Shown here: piece after piece, positions 31,646 through 40,942 of the stretch
How the letters are laid out: each line of letters opens with the position of its first letter
Position numbering within the stretch: position 1 is the stretch's first letter
Source of the DNA: Pseudomonadota bacterium
GTDB lineage: Bacteria > Pseudomonadota > Gammaproteobacteria > Burkholderiales > Burkholderiaceae_C
Assembly (NCBI GenBank): GCA_021841865.1
Contig: JAKCDM010000013.1
Span: forward strand, 5,762-46,703
DNA length: 40,942 nt
Direction: 5' to 3'
Notes under the pieces: model-generated
Database searches by the model: none
Told to the model about the DNA's origin: nothing
Seen by the model: only the letters and a program-made list of their open reading frames with translations
Position numbers and translations under genes: made by a program

Positions 31646-32851
31646 ATGGCCGAACTGCATTCCTCTTCCCACCTGTTCACCTCCGAGTCGGTTTCGGAGG
31701 GGCATCCGGACAAGGTGGCCGACCAGATCTCCGACGCCATCCTGGATGCGATCCTCGAGCAGGATCCGCGTTCGCGAGTGGCCGCCGAGACCCTGGCCAA
31801 CACCGGCCTGATCGTGCTGGCGGGGGAAATCACCACGACGGCAGTGGTGGATTACATCCAGGTCGCTCGCAACACGCTGCAGCGCATCGGCTACGACGAC
31901 GCCGATTTCGGCATCGACCACAAGAGCTGCGCGGTGCTGGTGGCCTACGACAAGCAAAGTCCCGACATCGCGCGCGGCGTCGACAAGGCGCACGACGACG
32001 ACCTGGACCAGGGTGCCGGCGACCAGGGCCTGATGTTCGGCTACGCCTGCGACGAGACCCCGGAGCTGATGCCCGCTCCCATCTATTACGCGCACCGCCT
32101 GGTCGAGCGCCAGAGCCAGTTGCGCCGCGATGGCCGCCTGCCGTGGCTGCGCCCGGACGCGAAAAGCCAGATCACCTTCCGCTACGAGGGCGGGCTGCCC
32201 ACCGGGATCGACACCGTGGTGCTGTCCACCCAGCATGCGCCGGATGTCGACATGGCCACGTTGCGCGAGGGGGTGATCGAGGAAATCATCAAGCCTGTGC
32301 TTCCGGCGCATTTCATTCGCGGCCCGGTGAAGTACCTGATCAACCCGACCGGACGTTTCGTGATCGGCGGTCCGCAGGGCGACTGCGGGCTGACCGGACG
32401 CAAGATCATCGTCGACACCTACGGCGGCGCCGCGCCGCATGGCGGCGGTGCGTTCTCGGGCAAGGATCCGAGCAAGGTCGACCGTTCGGCGGCCTACGCC
32501 GCGCGCTACGTGGCCAAGAACATCGTCGCCGCCGGGCTGGCCAAGCGCTGCCTGGTGCAGATCTCCTACGCCATCGGCGTGGCCGAGCCGACCAGCGTCA
32601 TGGTCACCACCCAGGGCACCGGGGTGGTCGACGACGCGCGCCTGGAGCAACTGGTGCGCCAGCACTTCGACCTGCGCCCGCGCGGCATCACGCGCATGCT
32701 CGACCTGCAGCGACCGATCTACGCGAAGACCGCCGCCTACGGGCATTTCGGGCGCGACGAGCCCGACTTCAGCTGGGAGGGGGTCGACAAGGCCGCTGCG
32801 CTGCGCGAGGCCATCGGGCTGAGCCCGGAACTGCCGGTGGCCGCAGCCTGA
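31646..32851 (+). CDS. metK: S-adenosylmethionine synthetase
   Basis: 401 residues. It makes AdoMet from methionine and ATP as a tetramer. Motifs: [19 protein letters not shown] with catalytic His20, [16 protein letters not shown], the Mg/K site, [20 protein letters not shown] with GGGAFSGKD just before, and the C-terminal YGHFGRDE. The ATG at 31646 has AAGGAG 7 nt upstream; an in-frame ATG at 31589 would add 19 unrelated residues. It starts a plus-strand methyl-cycle cluster with ahcY and metF. Confidence 0.98.
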   Translation: MAELHSSSHLFTSESVSEGHPDKVADQISDAILDAILEQDPRSRVAAETLANTGLIVLAGEITTTAVVDYIQVARNTLQRIGYDDADFGIDHKSCAVLVAYDKQSPDIARGVDKAHDDDLDQGAGDQGLMFGYACDETPELMPAPIYYAHRLVERQSQLRRDGRLPWLRPDAKSQITFRYEGGLPTGIDTVVLSTQHAPDVDMATLREGVIEEIIKPVLPAHFIRGPVKYLINPTGRFVIGGPQGDCGLTGRKIIVDTYGGAAPHGGGAFSGKDPSKVDRSAAYAARYVAKNIVAAGLAKRCLVQISYAIGVAEPTSVMVTTQGTGVVDDARLEQLVRQHFDLRPRGITRMLDLQRPIYAKTAAYGHFGRDEPDFSWEGVDKAAALREAIGLSPELPVAAA

Positions 32852-32904
32852 GCGGCTCGCCCGAGGGTTCGTAGTGCATGCAGCGGATTCGCCGTATGCA
32901 TGGC

Positions 32905-32910
32905 TACAAT
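32905..32910 (+). promoter_or_regulatory. ahcY promoter -10 box
   Basis: TACAAT matches five of six -10 positions. Transcription starting about 7 nt downstream would begin at the first base of the SAH aptamer stem at 32918. No good -35 was found. Confidence 0.45.
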
Positions 32911-32917
32911 CCTGGTT

Positions 32918-32989
32918 CCCCGAGGAGCGTTGCGACGCATCCGCCTCGGCCACCTGATTGCGTGGCCGGGAGGATCGCCAGGCTCGGGG
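32918..32989 (+). ncRNA. SAH riboswitch aptamer upstream of ahcY
   Basis: The 72-nt element matches the S-adenosylhomocysteine riboswitch plan. P1 is a perfect 7-bp stem, CCCCGAG (32918-32924) with CTCGGGG (32983-32989). The conserved strand GAGGAGCGTTGCGAC follows P1, and CGCCAGGCTCGG closes it. An inner hairpin GGCCAC-CTGATTGC-GTGGCC (32948-32967) corresponds to P4. SAH riboswitches occur before ahcY in beta- and gammaproteobacteria and turn the gene on when SAH accumulates. The family call is from remembered consensus, not a covariance-model search. Confidence 0.9.
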
Positions 32990-33059
32990 TCCACGGACGT
33001 GGAGCGTCGCCGGCCGGCTGCCGGCGGCGCCTGTGCAACGGCGCTCACCCAACCCGTGC

Positions 33060-33117
33060 CCGACACGGGATGCGGTGAGCATCCCGTGTCGGACCGATGT
33101 CTTGCGGAGAATCCGAC

Positions 33118-33120
<3 letters not shown>
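33060..33120 (+). promoter_or_regulatory. Probable expression platform of the ahcY riboswitch
   Basis: A perfect 14-bp stem pairs 33060-33073 with 33079-33092 around loop GGTGA, leaving the GGAG ribosome site (33106-33109) and ATG (33118) free. A competing helix pairs 33085-33093 with 33112-33120 (nine pairs including one G-U), which takes in the whole ATG and leaves GGAG in its loop. The two helices share 33085-33092 and cannot coexist. Which one SAH favours is not shown by sequence; an ON switch predicts the 14-bp stem in the bound state. Confidence 0.55.
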
Positions 33121-34548
<1,428 letters not shown>

Positions 34549-34564
34549 AGCGGCGCGCGCAGGC

Positions 34565-35398
34565 ATGCAAGTCGCCCATCTGAGTTTCGAGTTCTTCCCG
34601 CCCAAGACCCCGGAGGGCGCCGAGCGCCTGCGCGCGGCGCGCAGGCGCCTGTACGAGCGTTCGCCCGAGTTCTGCTCGGTGACCTTCGGCGCCGGCGGCT
34701 CCACGCAGCAGGGCACGCTGGAGACGGTGCTCGACATCGCCGCCGACGGCGTGCGAGCGGCGCCGCATCTGTCGTGCATCGGCGCCAGCCGCGACAGCGT
34801 GCGCGAGATGCTGCGGCGCTACCGCGCCGAGGGCATCCGGCGCATCGTCGCGCTGCGCGGCGACCTGCCGTCGGGCTACGGCCTGGGCGGCGAGTTCGCG
34901 CACGCCGCCGACCTCGTGGAGTTCATTCGCGCCGAAAGCTCCGACTGGTTCCACATCGAGGTCGCGGCCTATCCCGAGGTGCATCCGCAGGCGCGCAGCC
35001 CGGCTGACGACCTGAAGCATTTCGTGGCCAAGATGCGAGCCGGCGCGAACTCGGCGATCACCCAGTATTTCTTCAACCCCGACGCGTATTTCCGCTTTGT
35101 CGACGAGGTGCGCAAGGCAGGCGTCGATGCGCCGGTGGTGCCCGGCATCATGCCGGTGACCAACGCCAGCCAGTTGCTGCGATTCTCGGAGGTCTGCGGC
35201 GCCGAGGTGCCGCGCTGGATGCGCCTGCGCCTGCTCGGCTTCGGCGATGACCGTGACTCGATCGTGGATTTCGGGCGCGATGTGGTGGCGCAATTGTGTT
35301 GCAGGCTGCTCGCCGGAGGCGCGCCCGGCTTGCACTTCTACACGTTGAACCAGGCGGATGCCAGCCTGGGCGTGCTGGAGCGGGTCGCCGCCGCCTGA
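34565..35398 (+). CDS. metF: Methylenetetrahydrofolate reductase
   Basis: 277 residues, FAD-dependent TIM-barrel enzyme producing 5-methyltetrahydrofolate for methionine synthesis. Motifs: LSFEFFPPKTPEG with catalytic Glu9, SVTFGAGGSTQQGT, RRIVALRGDLPSGYG, HIEVAAYPEVHPQA, NSAITQYFFNPDAYFRFV, VPGIMPVTNASQL and GLHFYTLNQAD. It begins 16 bp after ahcY with no promoter between, so it should follow the same riboswitch when control is transcriptional and may be less affected if control is purely translational. Confidence 0.97.
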   Translation: MQVAHLSFEFFPPKTPEGAERLRAARRRLYERSPEFCSVTFGAGGSTQQGTLETVLDIAADGVRAAPHLSCIGASRDSVREMLRRYRAEGIRRIVALRGDLPSGYGLGGEFAHAADLVEFIRAESSDWFHIEVAAYPEVHPQARSPADDLKHFVAKMRAGANSAITQYFFNPDAYFRFVDEVRKAGVDAPVVPGIMPVTNASQLLRFSEVCGAEVPRWMRLRLLGFGDDRDSIVDFGRDVVAQLCCRLLAGGAPGLHFYTLNQADASLGVLERVAAA

Positions 35399-35464
35399 GC
35401 CTTGGGCACCGCCGGCGTCCAGGCACTAAGCTTGGACGCTTCGCGCGTACCCGACGAGGCGCTC

Positions 35465-37060
35465 ATGACCCGCAGTCCCCAGCATCCGCCCGACCCGCTG
35501 CCGCGCGCGACGCCGCTGCATCGGGCGCCGCAGCCACCGCTTGCCCACGACGCGGCGCAGCTCAGCCATGTCGACGCCGAATCGGCGCTCGCCCATGTGC
35601 AGGCGCTGTACGCGCAAGGCGTGCAGCGCCTGCACGCCGCGCTGCACGAGATGGTCGCGCGGCATGCGCAGGGCGCGACGAGCCCGGCGCCGCGCGTGCG
35701 CGCGTTCTACCCACGCGTGCGCGTCGAGGTGCCCGGGCATCCCCAGGTCGCGACCCCGGCCGAGTCTCCCGCGAGCTATGGTTTCGTGTCCGGCCCCGGG
35801 GTGTTCGAGACCACGCTGACCCGCCCCGACCTGTTCGCCGGCTACTTGCGCGAGCAGTTCGAATTGCTCTTGCGCAACCACGGCTCGCCGCTGGTGGTCG
35901 GTCCCAGCGACGTGCCGATCGCGCTGCCCTTCACGTTCGACGAGCACACGTCGTTCGACGCCGAGCTCGATGCCGCGCAGCGGCGAGACCTGCTGTCGTG
36001 CTTCGACATGCCCGACCTGTCGGGCATGGACGACGGCATCGCCAACGGCACCTTCTGCCCGGCGCCGGGGCAGCCGCGCCCGCTGGCGCTGTTCACGGCG
36101 CCGCGCGTGGACTATTCGTTGCAGCGACTGCGCCACTACACCGGAACGTCGGCCGGGCATTTCCAGAATTTCGTGCTGTTCACCAACTACGGCTTCTACG
36201 TCGACGAGTTCGTGCGCCTCGGGCGCGAGCTGATGCGCAGCCCGGCCGCGGATGCGCAGGACTACGTGGCGCTGGTCGAGCCCGGCAACGTGGTGACGCG
36301 GCGCGCCGGGCACCCCGGCCTGCCCGGGGACGCAGGCGGCACGCCGCCGGCGCGCATGCCGCAGATGCCGGCGTACCACCTGGTGCGCGCCGACGGTTCG
36401 GGAATCACGCTGGTCAACATCGGCGTCGGCCCGTCGAATGCGCGCACCATCACCGATCACGTCGCCGTGCTGCGCCCGCACACGTGGTTGATGCTGGGGC
36501 ATTGCGCCGGGCTGCGCAGCACCCAACAGCTCGGCGACTACGTGCTGGCGCACGGCTACGTGCGCGAGGACCACGTGCTCGACGAGGACCTGCCGCCGTG
36601 GGTGCCGATCCCGGCGCTGGCCGAGGTGCAGGTGGCGCTGCAACAGGCGGTGGCCGAGATCACCCGGCTGCACGGCCTGGAACTCAAGCGCGTGATGCGC
36701 ACAGGCACCGTGGCCACCACCGACAACCGGCATTGGGAGCTGCAGCCCTTCGGCGGGCCGCTGAGCACGCCGCGGCTGCGTTTTTCGCAAAGCCGTGCCA
36801 TCGCGCTGGACATGGAAAGCGCCACCATCGCCGCCAACGGCTTCCGGCTGCGCGTGCCGTACGGAACCCTGTTGTGCGTCAGTGACAAGCCGCTGCACGG
36901 TGACCTGAAGCTGCCGGGGATGGCCGATCGCTTCTATCGCGAGCGCGTCGGCCAGCATCTGCGAATCGGGTTGCGTGCCCTGGAGATCCTGCGCGGCCAG
37001 CGCATGGAGCGCCTGCACAGCCGCAAGCTGCGCAGTTTCGACGAGGTGGCCTTCCAGTAG
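35465..37060 (+). CDS. amn: AMP nucleosidase
   Basis: 531 residues. The enzyme cleaves AMP to adenine and ribose 5-phosphate. The N-terminal regulatory region includes FYPRVRVEVPGHPQVATPAE and the nucleoside-phosphorylase-like catalytic domain includes FVLFTNYGFYVDEFV, LVNIGVGPSNARTITDHVAV, LMLGHCAGLRSTQQLGDYVL, and ALDMESATIAANGFRLRVPY with the catalytic-type DMES. The ATG at 35465 has GAGG 7 nt upstream. The N-terminal 45 residues are Pro-rich and longer than usual. It lies 66 bp after metF; adenine/AMP salvage could absorb adenosine made by AhcY, but that link is inference. Convergent with the next gene, 34 bp apart. Confidence 0.95.
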   Translation: MTRSPQHPPDPLPRATPLHRAPQPPLAHDAAQLSHVDAESALAHVQALYAQGVQRLHAALHEMVARHAQGATSPAPRVRAFYPRVRVEVPGHPQVATPAESPASYGFVSGPGVFETTLTRPDLFAGYLREQFELLLRNHGSPLVVGPSDVPIALPFTFDEHTSFDAELDAAQRRDLLSCFDMPDLSGMDDGIANGTFCPAPGQPRPLALFTAPRVDYSLQRLRHYTGTSAGHFQNFVLFTNYGFYVDEFVRLGRELMRSPAADAQDYVALVEPGNVVTRRAGHPGLPGDAGGTPPARMPQMPAYHLVRADGSGITLVNIGVGPSNARTITDHVAVLRPHTWLMLGHCAGLRSTQQLGDYVLAHGYVREDHVLDEDLPPWVPIPALAEVQVALQQAVAEITRLHGLELKRVMRTGTVATTDNRHWELQPFGGPLSTPRLRFSQSRAIALDMESATIAANGFRLRVPYGTLLCVSDKPLHGDLKLPGMADRFYRERVGQHLRIGLRALEILRGQRMERLHSRKLRSFDEVAFQ

Positions 37061-37094
37061 CAGAGGCAGCCCGGAGCGCGGCGGCGCCTCGCCG

Positions 37095-37931
37095 CTATGC
37101 CGGCGCGCTGCCGGCCTCGGCCACCCAGTCCGCCCATTCGTGCAGCAGCGCCGAGTCCACCGCCGCCAGCGCCGAGCGCTTGCGCAGCGAGTTGTCGAAC
37201 ACCTCGTCGGCCTGCAGGGTCTGCGCGCTGCCGCCGGCCTCGGCCAGGATCAGGCTGCCGGCGGCGTAGTCCCACAGGCCCTGCGCGCCGTGCACGTACA
37301 GGTGGAAGCGTCCGGCGGCCACCCAGCACCAGTCCAGCGCCACCGATCCCAGCGAGCGCTGCGACGCGTAGGGCGGGGCGGTGGCCAGGCGCGCCGCAAG
37401 CGCGTGCGGCAGGCGCTTGAAGTCCACGCAGGCGATGGCGCGCCGCATCGCTGGCGCGGCAGGGCAACGCAGGGGCCGGCGCTGCAGGCGCGCACCGTGG
37501 CCGAGCGCGGCGTCGAACAGTTCGTCGCGCATGACGTCCAGCACCAGGCCCAGGCGCACGCGCCCGGCCTGCACCCAGGCCAGCGACGGCCCGAAAGCCG
37601 GCAGCCCGGCGGTGAAGTTGCTGGTTCCGTCGATCGGATCGAGCACCCACAGGCCCGGCCCGTCGGGTGTCGCGGCTTCGGTGCGCATCAGGCCCTGCTG
37701 CTGTTCAGGGGTCATTTCCTCGCCCAGCAGTGCCACGTCGGGCCAGCGCTGCGCCAGGCGCTGCTGCAGGTGGCGCTGCATCGCCAGATCGGCGTCGGTG
37801 ACCCAGCTGCCGTCGTCCTTCAGACGCGCCCGCGGATCGGCCGCGTGCGGCAGGATGTGCAGCTGCGCCGCTTCGCGCAGCAGCGCGCCGAGGGCGTCGA
37901 GGTCGTCGGGGGTCGGGCAGGACGGGGCCAT
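37095..37931 (-). CDS. Inositol monophosphatase-family phosphatase
   Basis: 278 residues. Li-sensitive, Mg-dependent phosphatase fold with the full metal site: Glu71-Glu72 (ALLGEEMT), DPIDGTSNF at 98-106 and the C-terminal GLWDYAAGSLILAEAGG. Relatives dephosphorylate inositol phosphates, fructose bisphosphate, histidinol phosphate or 3'-phosphoadenosine 5'-phosphate (CysQ). SuhB and CysQ cannot be told apart safely here. The length and the LWVLDPIDGTSNFTAGLPAF context are typical of generic family members. Promoter and terminator were not recognised; the 81 bp before its start hold no gene. Confidence 0.9.
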   Translation of the reverse strand: MAPSCPTPDDLDALGALLREAAQLHILPHAADPRARLKDDGSWVTDADLAMQRHLQQRLAQRWPDVALLGEEMTPEQQQGLMRTEAATPDGPGLWVLDPIDGTSNFTAGLPAFGPSLAWVQAGRVRLGLVLDVMRDELFDAALGHGARLQRRPLRCPAAPAMRRAIACVDFKRLPHALAARLATAPPYASQRSLGSVALDWCWVAAGRFHLYVHGAQGLWDYAAGSLILAEAGGSAQTLQADEVFDNSLRKRSALAAVDSALLHEWADWVAEAGSAPA

Positions 37932-38012
37932 GGAGTTGCAGGAAGCCGGGCGCTGTACCAGCCGGGCATCGTACTCGCCCCGCGCGCATGGGGGATTCGT
38001 TCACACACCTTG

Positions 38013-39281
38013 TCAACCGGGCTTCGGGGTGTCGCAGGCCAGTCGGAGAGTGGCGTTGTCGACGCGCACGGTGCTGCGGGGCGCGCAGGTCTGCTGATAG
38101 TCCAGGCGCAGCGTGCCCAGCGGCGCGAGGGTCCTGCAGCTCGCCTGCAGCACGCCGTCGTCGTAGCGTATGTCGGAGCACTGGCTGGTGTAGGAGCCCT
38201 CGGGAGTGAACAGCGTGTCGCAGCGCAGCGTGCCGTCGTCATTGGACAGCGTGCTTCCCGGCGCGCAACGATAGTAGGTCTCGAGCCGGGCGTCGGCGTT
38301 CTCGCCCGTATGGTCCTGACAGCGTGCCGAAAGCAGGCCTTCCTGCGAGTCGAAATCGACCGGTGTGCAGCTGTCGAGATAGCTGCCTTGCGGCAGCTCG
38401 TCGCGCAGCTGCTCGCAAAGCGGTTTGCCGTCCGCGTTGACCACTGGCGAACCCGGCGCGCACAGGTGCGTGTAGTTCAGCTCCCGCCCTTGTTGCAGCC
38501 AGCCCCACGAGTTGAGGCAATCGACGCGAAGCTTGCCGTCCCGGGGGTCGAAGTCGCGCAGCGTGCAGCTGTCGCGGTAGCTGCCCGGCGGAACCGAATC
38601 GCTGAACTCCTCGCACAAGGGCTGGCCATGGTCGTTGAGCACATTGGTGCCGGGTTTGCACAAATGCTTGTAGTTCATGTTCTGCTCGTGCCGCATGACG
38701 TTGCGCGGGCCCACGCAGTCGGTGCGCAGCACGCCGCTGGCGGCGTCGTAGTCCGCGTTGCAGCTGTCGGTGTAGCTGCCCGGGGGCAGCGGCGTGTGCC
38801 CGGGCGCGATCTGCACGCTGGCCTCGATGGTGTCGTACCAGCCGCGGCCGTTGAACCGTATGGCGGTGTCGAGGTCCTCGCTGCTGGAGCCGATGGCCCT
38901 CGGCGCCGGCTTCCACAGCGGCTTGGCGCTGTATGCCCACTGGACATGGCGTGTCACCGCGGCGTACAGCGGGTTCGCGTCGCCGGACCAGATCCTGACG
39001 CGCGAGCCGTCGTAGCCGGCGCCGTGGAGCTGCACGGTGAATGCCATGTCGGTGCAGCCGGTCTCGAGGTAGAAGGTCTGGCTCCGACCTGCCGGCAGCA
39101 GGTTGTCGTCGCGGAAGGTCCAGGGGAGCCAGCATGCCAACACGTCGATGTCGCCGAGCACCAGGTGGATGTCCTGCGACGTGTTGTTGACGAAGGTCCA
39201 GTACACGCCGGTGTCGGCGCAGGCCACGCCGGGCAGGACCGACAGGCACAGTGCGGCGATTCGGGCTTTGCGCGAATGCAT
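38013..39281 (-). CDS. Secreted protein with four tandem cysteine-rich CVNH-like repeats
   Basis: 422 residues. A Sec signal peptide is clear (MHSRKARIAALCLSVLPGVACA, cleaved near 22). Residues 23-160 form an unrecognised beta-rich domain with three Cys. The rest is four repeats starting with Gly-Ser-Tyr at 168, 233, 299 and 362 (periods 65, 66, 63), each with four Cys: 174/189/208/223, 239/255/274/289, 305/321/339/354 and 368/382/399/416. The pattern GSYxxSC...G.L...C......CAPGS.V.N.DG.L.C resembles cyanovirin-N homology (CVNH) domains, carbohydrate-binding folds. A role as an extracellular or periplasmic lectin is inferred; I know no named homologue. It lies downstream of nadB, with a hairpin over its ribosome site. 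Confidence 0.75.
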   Translation of the reverse strand: MHSRKARIAALCLSVLPGVACADTGVYWTFVNNTSQDIHLVLGDIDVLACWLPWTFRDDNLLPAGRSQTFYLETGCTDMAFTVQLHGAGYDGSRVRIWSGDANPLYAAVTRHVQWAYSAKPLWKPAPRAIGSSSEDLDTAIRFNGRGWYDTIEASVQIAPGHTPLPPGSYTDSCNADYDAASGVLRTDCVGPRNVMRHEQNMNYKHLCKPGTNVLNDHGQPLCEEFSDSVPPGSYRDSCTLRDFDPRDGKLRVDCLNSWGWLQQGRELNYTHLCAPGSPVVNADGKPLCEQLRDELPQGSYLDSCTPVDFDSQEGLLSARCQDHTGENADARLETYYRCAPGSTLSNDDGTLRCDTLFTPEGSYTSQCSDIRYDDGVLQASCRTLAPLGTLRLDYQQTCAPRSTVRVDNATLRLACDTPKPG

Positions 39282-39285
39282 CGGG

Positions 39286-39321
39286 GACCCCTTTTTGCCT
39301 CGAAGGAGGCGTACAGGGGTC
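39286..39321 (-). promoter_or_regulatory. Hairpin sequestering the ribosome site of the CVNH-like gene
   Basis: On the minus strand GACCCCT (39321-39315) pairs perfectly with AGGGGTC (39292-39286), which contains the ribosome binding site 4-9 nt before the ATG. Inside, GCCTC-CTTC-GAGGC (39310-39297) forms a second stem, separated by a GTAC/AAAA internal loop. Such a structure could act as a translational switch or RNA thermometer. Confidence 0.5.
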
Positions 39322-39369
39322 TTTGTATTCCCGTCCCGGAGGGCACGCGGGCCGTGGGGTTTGCGGCGC

Positions 39370-39387
39370 AGCGCCGCCAGCGGCGCT
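39370..39387 (-). terminator. Inverted repeat directly after nadB
   Basis: AGCGCCGC (39370-39377) and GCGGCGCT (39380-39387) are perfect complements with two bases between, starting two bases after the nadB stop on the minus strand. A stable hairpin but with no T-run. Confidence 0.4.
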
Positions 39388-39389
39388 GT

Positions 39390-40942
39390 TCAGGCCGCCG
39401 CGGCGGGGGTGCGCGGCACCAGGATGGTCGGTGCCGCCGGTGCCGCGGTGCGCGGCCAGTCGGCGCTGTAGTGCAGGCCGCGGCTTTCGTGGCGCAGGCG
39501 TGCCGAGCGCACGATCAGCTCGGCCACCTGCAGCAGGTTGCGCAATTCCAGCAGGTCTCGAGTGACGCGGAAGTTGGCATAGAACTCCTGCACCTCGGAC
39601 TGCAGCAACGCGATGCGGTGGGCGGCGCGTTCCAGTCGCTTGTCGGTGCGAACGATGCCCACGTAGTTCCACATCATGCGCCGCAGCTCGTCCCAGTTGT
39701 GGCTGATCACCACCAGCTCGTCGGCATCGCTGACCCGGCTTTCGTCCCATGGGCGCGCCTCGGTGGGCTCCGGCGCCGGGGCCTGCGCGATGGCCTGCGC
39801 CGCCGCGGTTCCGAACACCACGCACTCCAGCAGGGAATTGCTGGCCAGGCGGTTGGCGCCATGCAGCCCGGTATAGGCGACCTCGCCCACCGCGTACAGC
39901 CCCGGCAGGTCGGTGCGACCGGCCAGGTCGGTCAGCACGCCGCCGCAGGTGAAGTGCACCGCGGGCACCACCGGGATGGGCTCGCGCGCGATGTCGATTC
40001 CCAGCTCCAGGCAGCGCTGGTGAATGGTCGGGAAATGCTGCCGGATGAAGGCCTCGCCGCGCTCGGTGATGTCCAGGTACACGCAATCCAGGCCATGGCG
40101 CTTCATCTCGAAGTCGATGGCGCGCGCCACCACGTCGCGCGGCGCCAGTTCGGCGCGTTCGTCGTGCGCCGGCATGAAGCGCGTGCCGTCGGGCAGGCGC
40201 AGCACTCCGCCTTCGCCGCGAACCGCCTCGGAGATCAGGAAGTTCTTCGCCTTCGGGTGGTACAGGCAGGTCGGGTGGAACTGGATGAATTCCATGTTCG
40301 CGACGCGGCAGCCGGCGCGCCAGGCCATCGCCACGCCGTCGCCGCTGGCCGTGTCGGGGTTGGTGGTGTAGCGGTACACCTTGCCTGCGCCGCCGGTGGC
40401 CAGGATGGTGTGCGCTGCCGTGAAGGTGAGCACCTTGCCGCTTTCGAGGTCCAGCGCATACACGCCGTGGCAGCGGTCCTGGTGCCCGTCGTCGACATGG
40501 CGCGCGGTGATCAGGTCCACCGCGACCTGGTTCTCCAGCAGCGTGATTCGCTCGTGGGCGCGCGCGCGCGCCAGCAGCGCGCGCTGGATCGCCGCGCCGG
40601 TGGCGTCCGCGACGTGGGCGATGCGGCGCTGGCTGTGCCCGCCTTCGCGGGTCAGGTGCAGTTCGCCGTGCTCGGTGTCAAAGGGCACGCCCTGTGCGCG
40701 CAGCCAGGCGATGGCCGCCGGGCCCTGCTCGATGACGAAACGCGTGGCGGGCAGGTCGTTGAGCATGGCTCCGGCGACCACGGTGTCGTGCACGTGGGAG
40801 TCGAAGCTGTCGCCTTCGGCCAGCACCGCGGCGATTCCGCCCTGTGCCCACTGGCTGGACGAGACTTCCAGCTCGCGCTTGGCCAGCACCGTCACCGACA
40901 TGCGGTCGGCCAGGTGCAGCGCCGCGCTGAGTCCGGCCAGGC
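39390..40942 (-). CDS. nadB: L-aspartate oxidase (N-terminus cut by window edge)
   Basis: 516 residues are visible, entering from the right edge with LAGLSAALHLADRMSVTVLA, the end of the FAD-binding dinucleotide fold. NadB oxidises L-aspartate to iminoaspartate, the first step of NAD synthesis, under FAD. Motifs: SSSQWAQGGIAAVL, HDTVVAGAMLNDLPATRFV, GGHSQRRIAHVADATGAAI, ILATGGAGKVYRYTTNPDTA, FIQFHPTCLYHP and TCGGVLTDLAGRTDLPGLYA. It is homologous to succinate dehydrogenase flavoprotein, but DADELVVISHNWDELRRMMW and the C-terminal helical domain fit NadB. The apparent ATG at 40901 is internal. The C-terminus ends with an Ala/Pro-rich extension. Confidence 0.97.
   Translation of the reverse strand, partial: LAGLSAALHLADRMSVTVLAKRELEVSSSQWAQGGIAAVLAEGDSFDSHVHDTVVAGAMLNDLPATRFVIEQGPAAIAWLRAQGVPFDTEHGELHLTREGGHSQRRIAHVADATGAAIQRALLARARAHERITLLENQVAVDLITARHVDDGHQDRCHGVYALDLESGKVLTFTAAHTILATGGAGKVYRYTTNPDTASGDGVAMAWRAGCRVANMEFIQFHPTCLYHPKAKNFLISEAVRGEGGVLRLPDGTRFMPAHDERAELAPRDVVARAIDFEMKRHGLDCVYLDITERGEAFIRQHFPTIHQRCLELGIDIAREPIPVVPAVHFTCGGVLTDLAGRTDLPGLYAVGEVAYTGLHGANRLASNSLLECVVFGTAAAQAIAQAPAPEPTEARPWDESRVSDADELVVISHNWDELRRMMWNYVGIVRTDKRLERAAHRIALLQSEVQEFYANFRVTRDLLELRNLLQVAELIVRSARLRHESRGLHYSADWPRTAAPAAPTILVPRTPAAAA

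Noticed and set aside
31103-33082. 659-residue minus-strand frame opposite metK and the ahcY leader
   Set aside because: It is antisense to metK and to the riboswitch, with no protein signature.
38239-40086. 615-residue minus-strand reading frame spanning two genes
   Set aside because: It overlaps nadB and the CVNH-like gene in another frame, is dominated by Arg, Ala, Gly and Pro, and has no recognisable domain; typical of GC-rich shadow frames.
40899-40901. ATG as true start of nadB
   Set aside because: The frame continues upstream to the window edge encoding LAGLSAALHLADR, part of the FAD-binding fold, so the real start lies outside.

Overview
The window is a GC-rich bacterial chromosome segment that reads as a betaproteobacterium of the order Burkholderiales; the genus cannot be fixed from sequence alone. 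The signs are the cytochrome bc1 operon followed by sspA-sspB, HslV beginning with a short MDQYHG propeptide, a DksA whose zinc site has lost most of its cysteines, the ubiE-ubiJ-ubiB cluster next to a DUF971 gene, and a paired lpxL-type locus divergent from metK with an S-adenosylhomocysteine (SAH) riboswitch before ahcY. Coding density is high, almost all genes are housekeeping genes, and no insertion sequence, prophage or CRISPR array is visible.
Layout: 1-126 end of tatC. 316-3296 membrane-anchored HtrA-type protease divergent from a Nif3-family gene and pdxA. 3367-3798 mscL. 4142-8476 respiratory operon petABC, then sspA, sspB and a tRNA-Thr. 8637-9233 a HigB/HigA toxin-antitoxin pair just after the tRNA, the most accessory-looking part. 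9341-11147 a short-chain dehydrogenase and an acetamidase/formamidase, both on the minus strand. 11555-15194 an HDOD protein convergent with a large CoA-binding/ATP-grasp/GNAT protein acetyltransferase. 15259-18789 DUF971, ubiE, ubiJ, ubiB (ubiquinone synthesis). 18786-19000 a tandem-repeat block. 19045-19845 coaX. 19867-25616 on the minus strand: cobW-type GTPase, dksA, a STAS-domain protein, hslV, hslU. 25786-31415 on the minus strand: two lpxL-type acyltransferases, dapF, a DUF484 gene, xerC and a PUA/SAM rRNA methyltransferase. 31646-37060 the methyl cycle: metK, riboswitch-controlled ahcY, metF, then AMP nucleosidase. 37095-40942 on the minus strand: nadB (cut by the window edge), a secreted cysteine-repeat protein resembling cyanovirin-N homology repeats, and an inositol-monophosphatase-family enzyme.
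Functional themes: aerobic respiration (bc1 complex and ubiquinone synthesis), stress and protein quality control (HtrA-like protease, SspB, HslUV, DksA), envelope biogenesis (LpxL pair, DapF, MscL), and one-carbon/methyl metabolism (MetK makes AdoMet, AhcY removes SAH, MetF supplies methyl groups).
Items most worth a second look: the secreted four-repeat CVNH-like protein with a hairpin over its ribosome binding site; the ahcY leader, where an SAH aptamer is followed by two mutually exclusive helices, one of which swallows the start codon; a structured metK leader; an 81-bp tandem repeat between ubiB and coaX; two 15-bp direct repeats 20 bp apart upstream of the amidase; a higBA promoter with an operator-like palindrome over its start codon; and a multidomain STAS protein between dksA and hslV. 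All motif and fold statements were read by eye; no database search was run.
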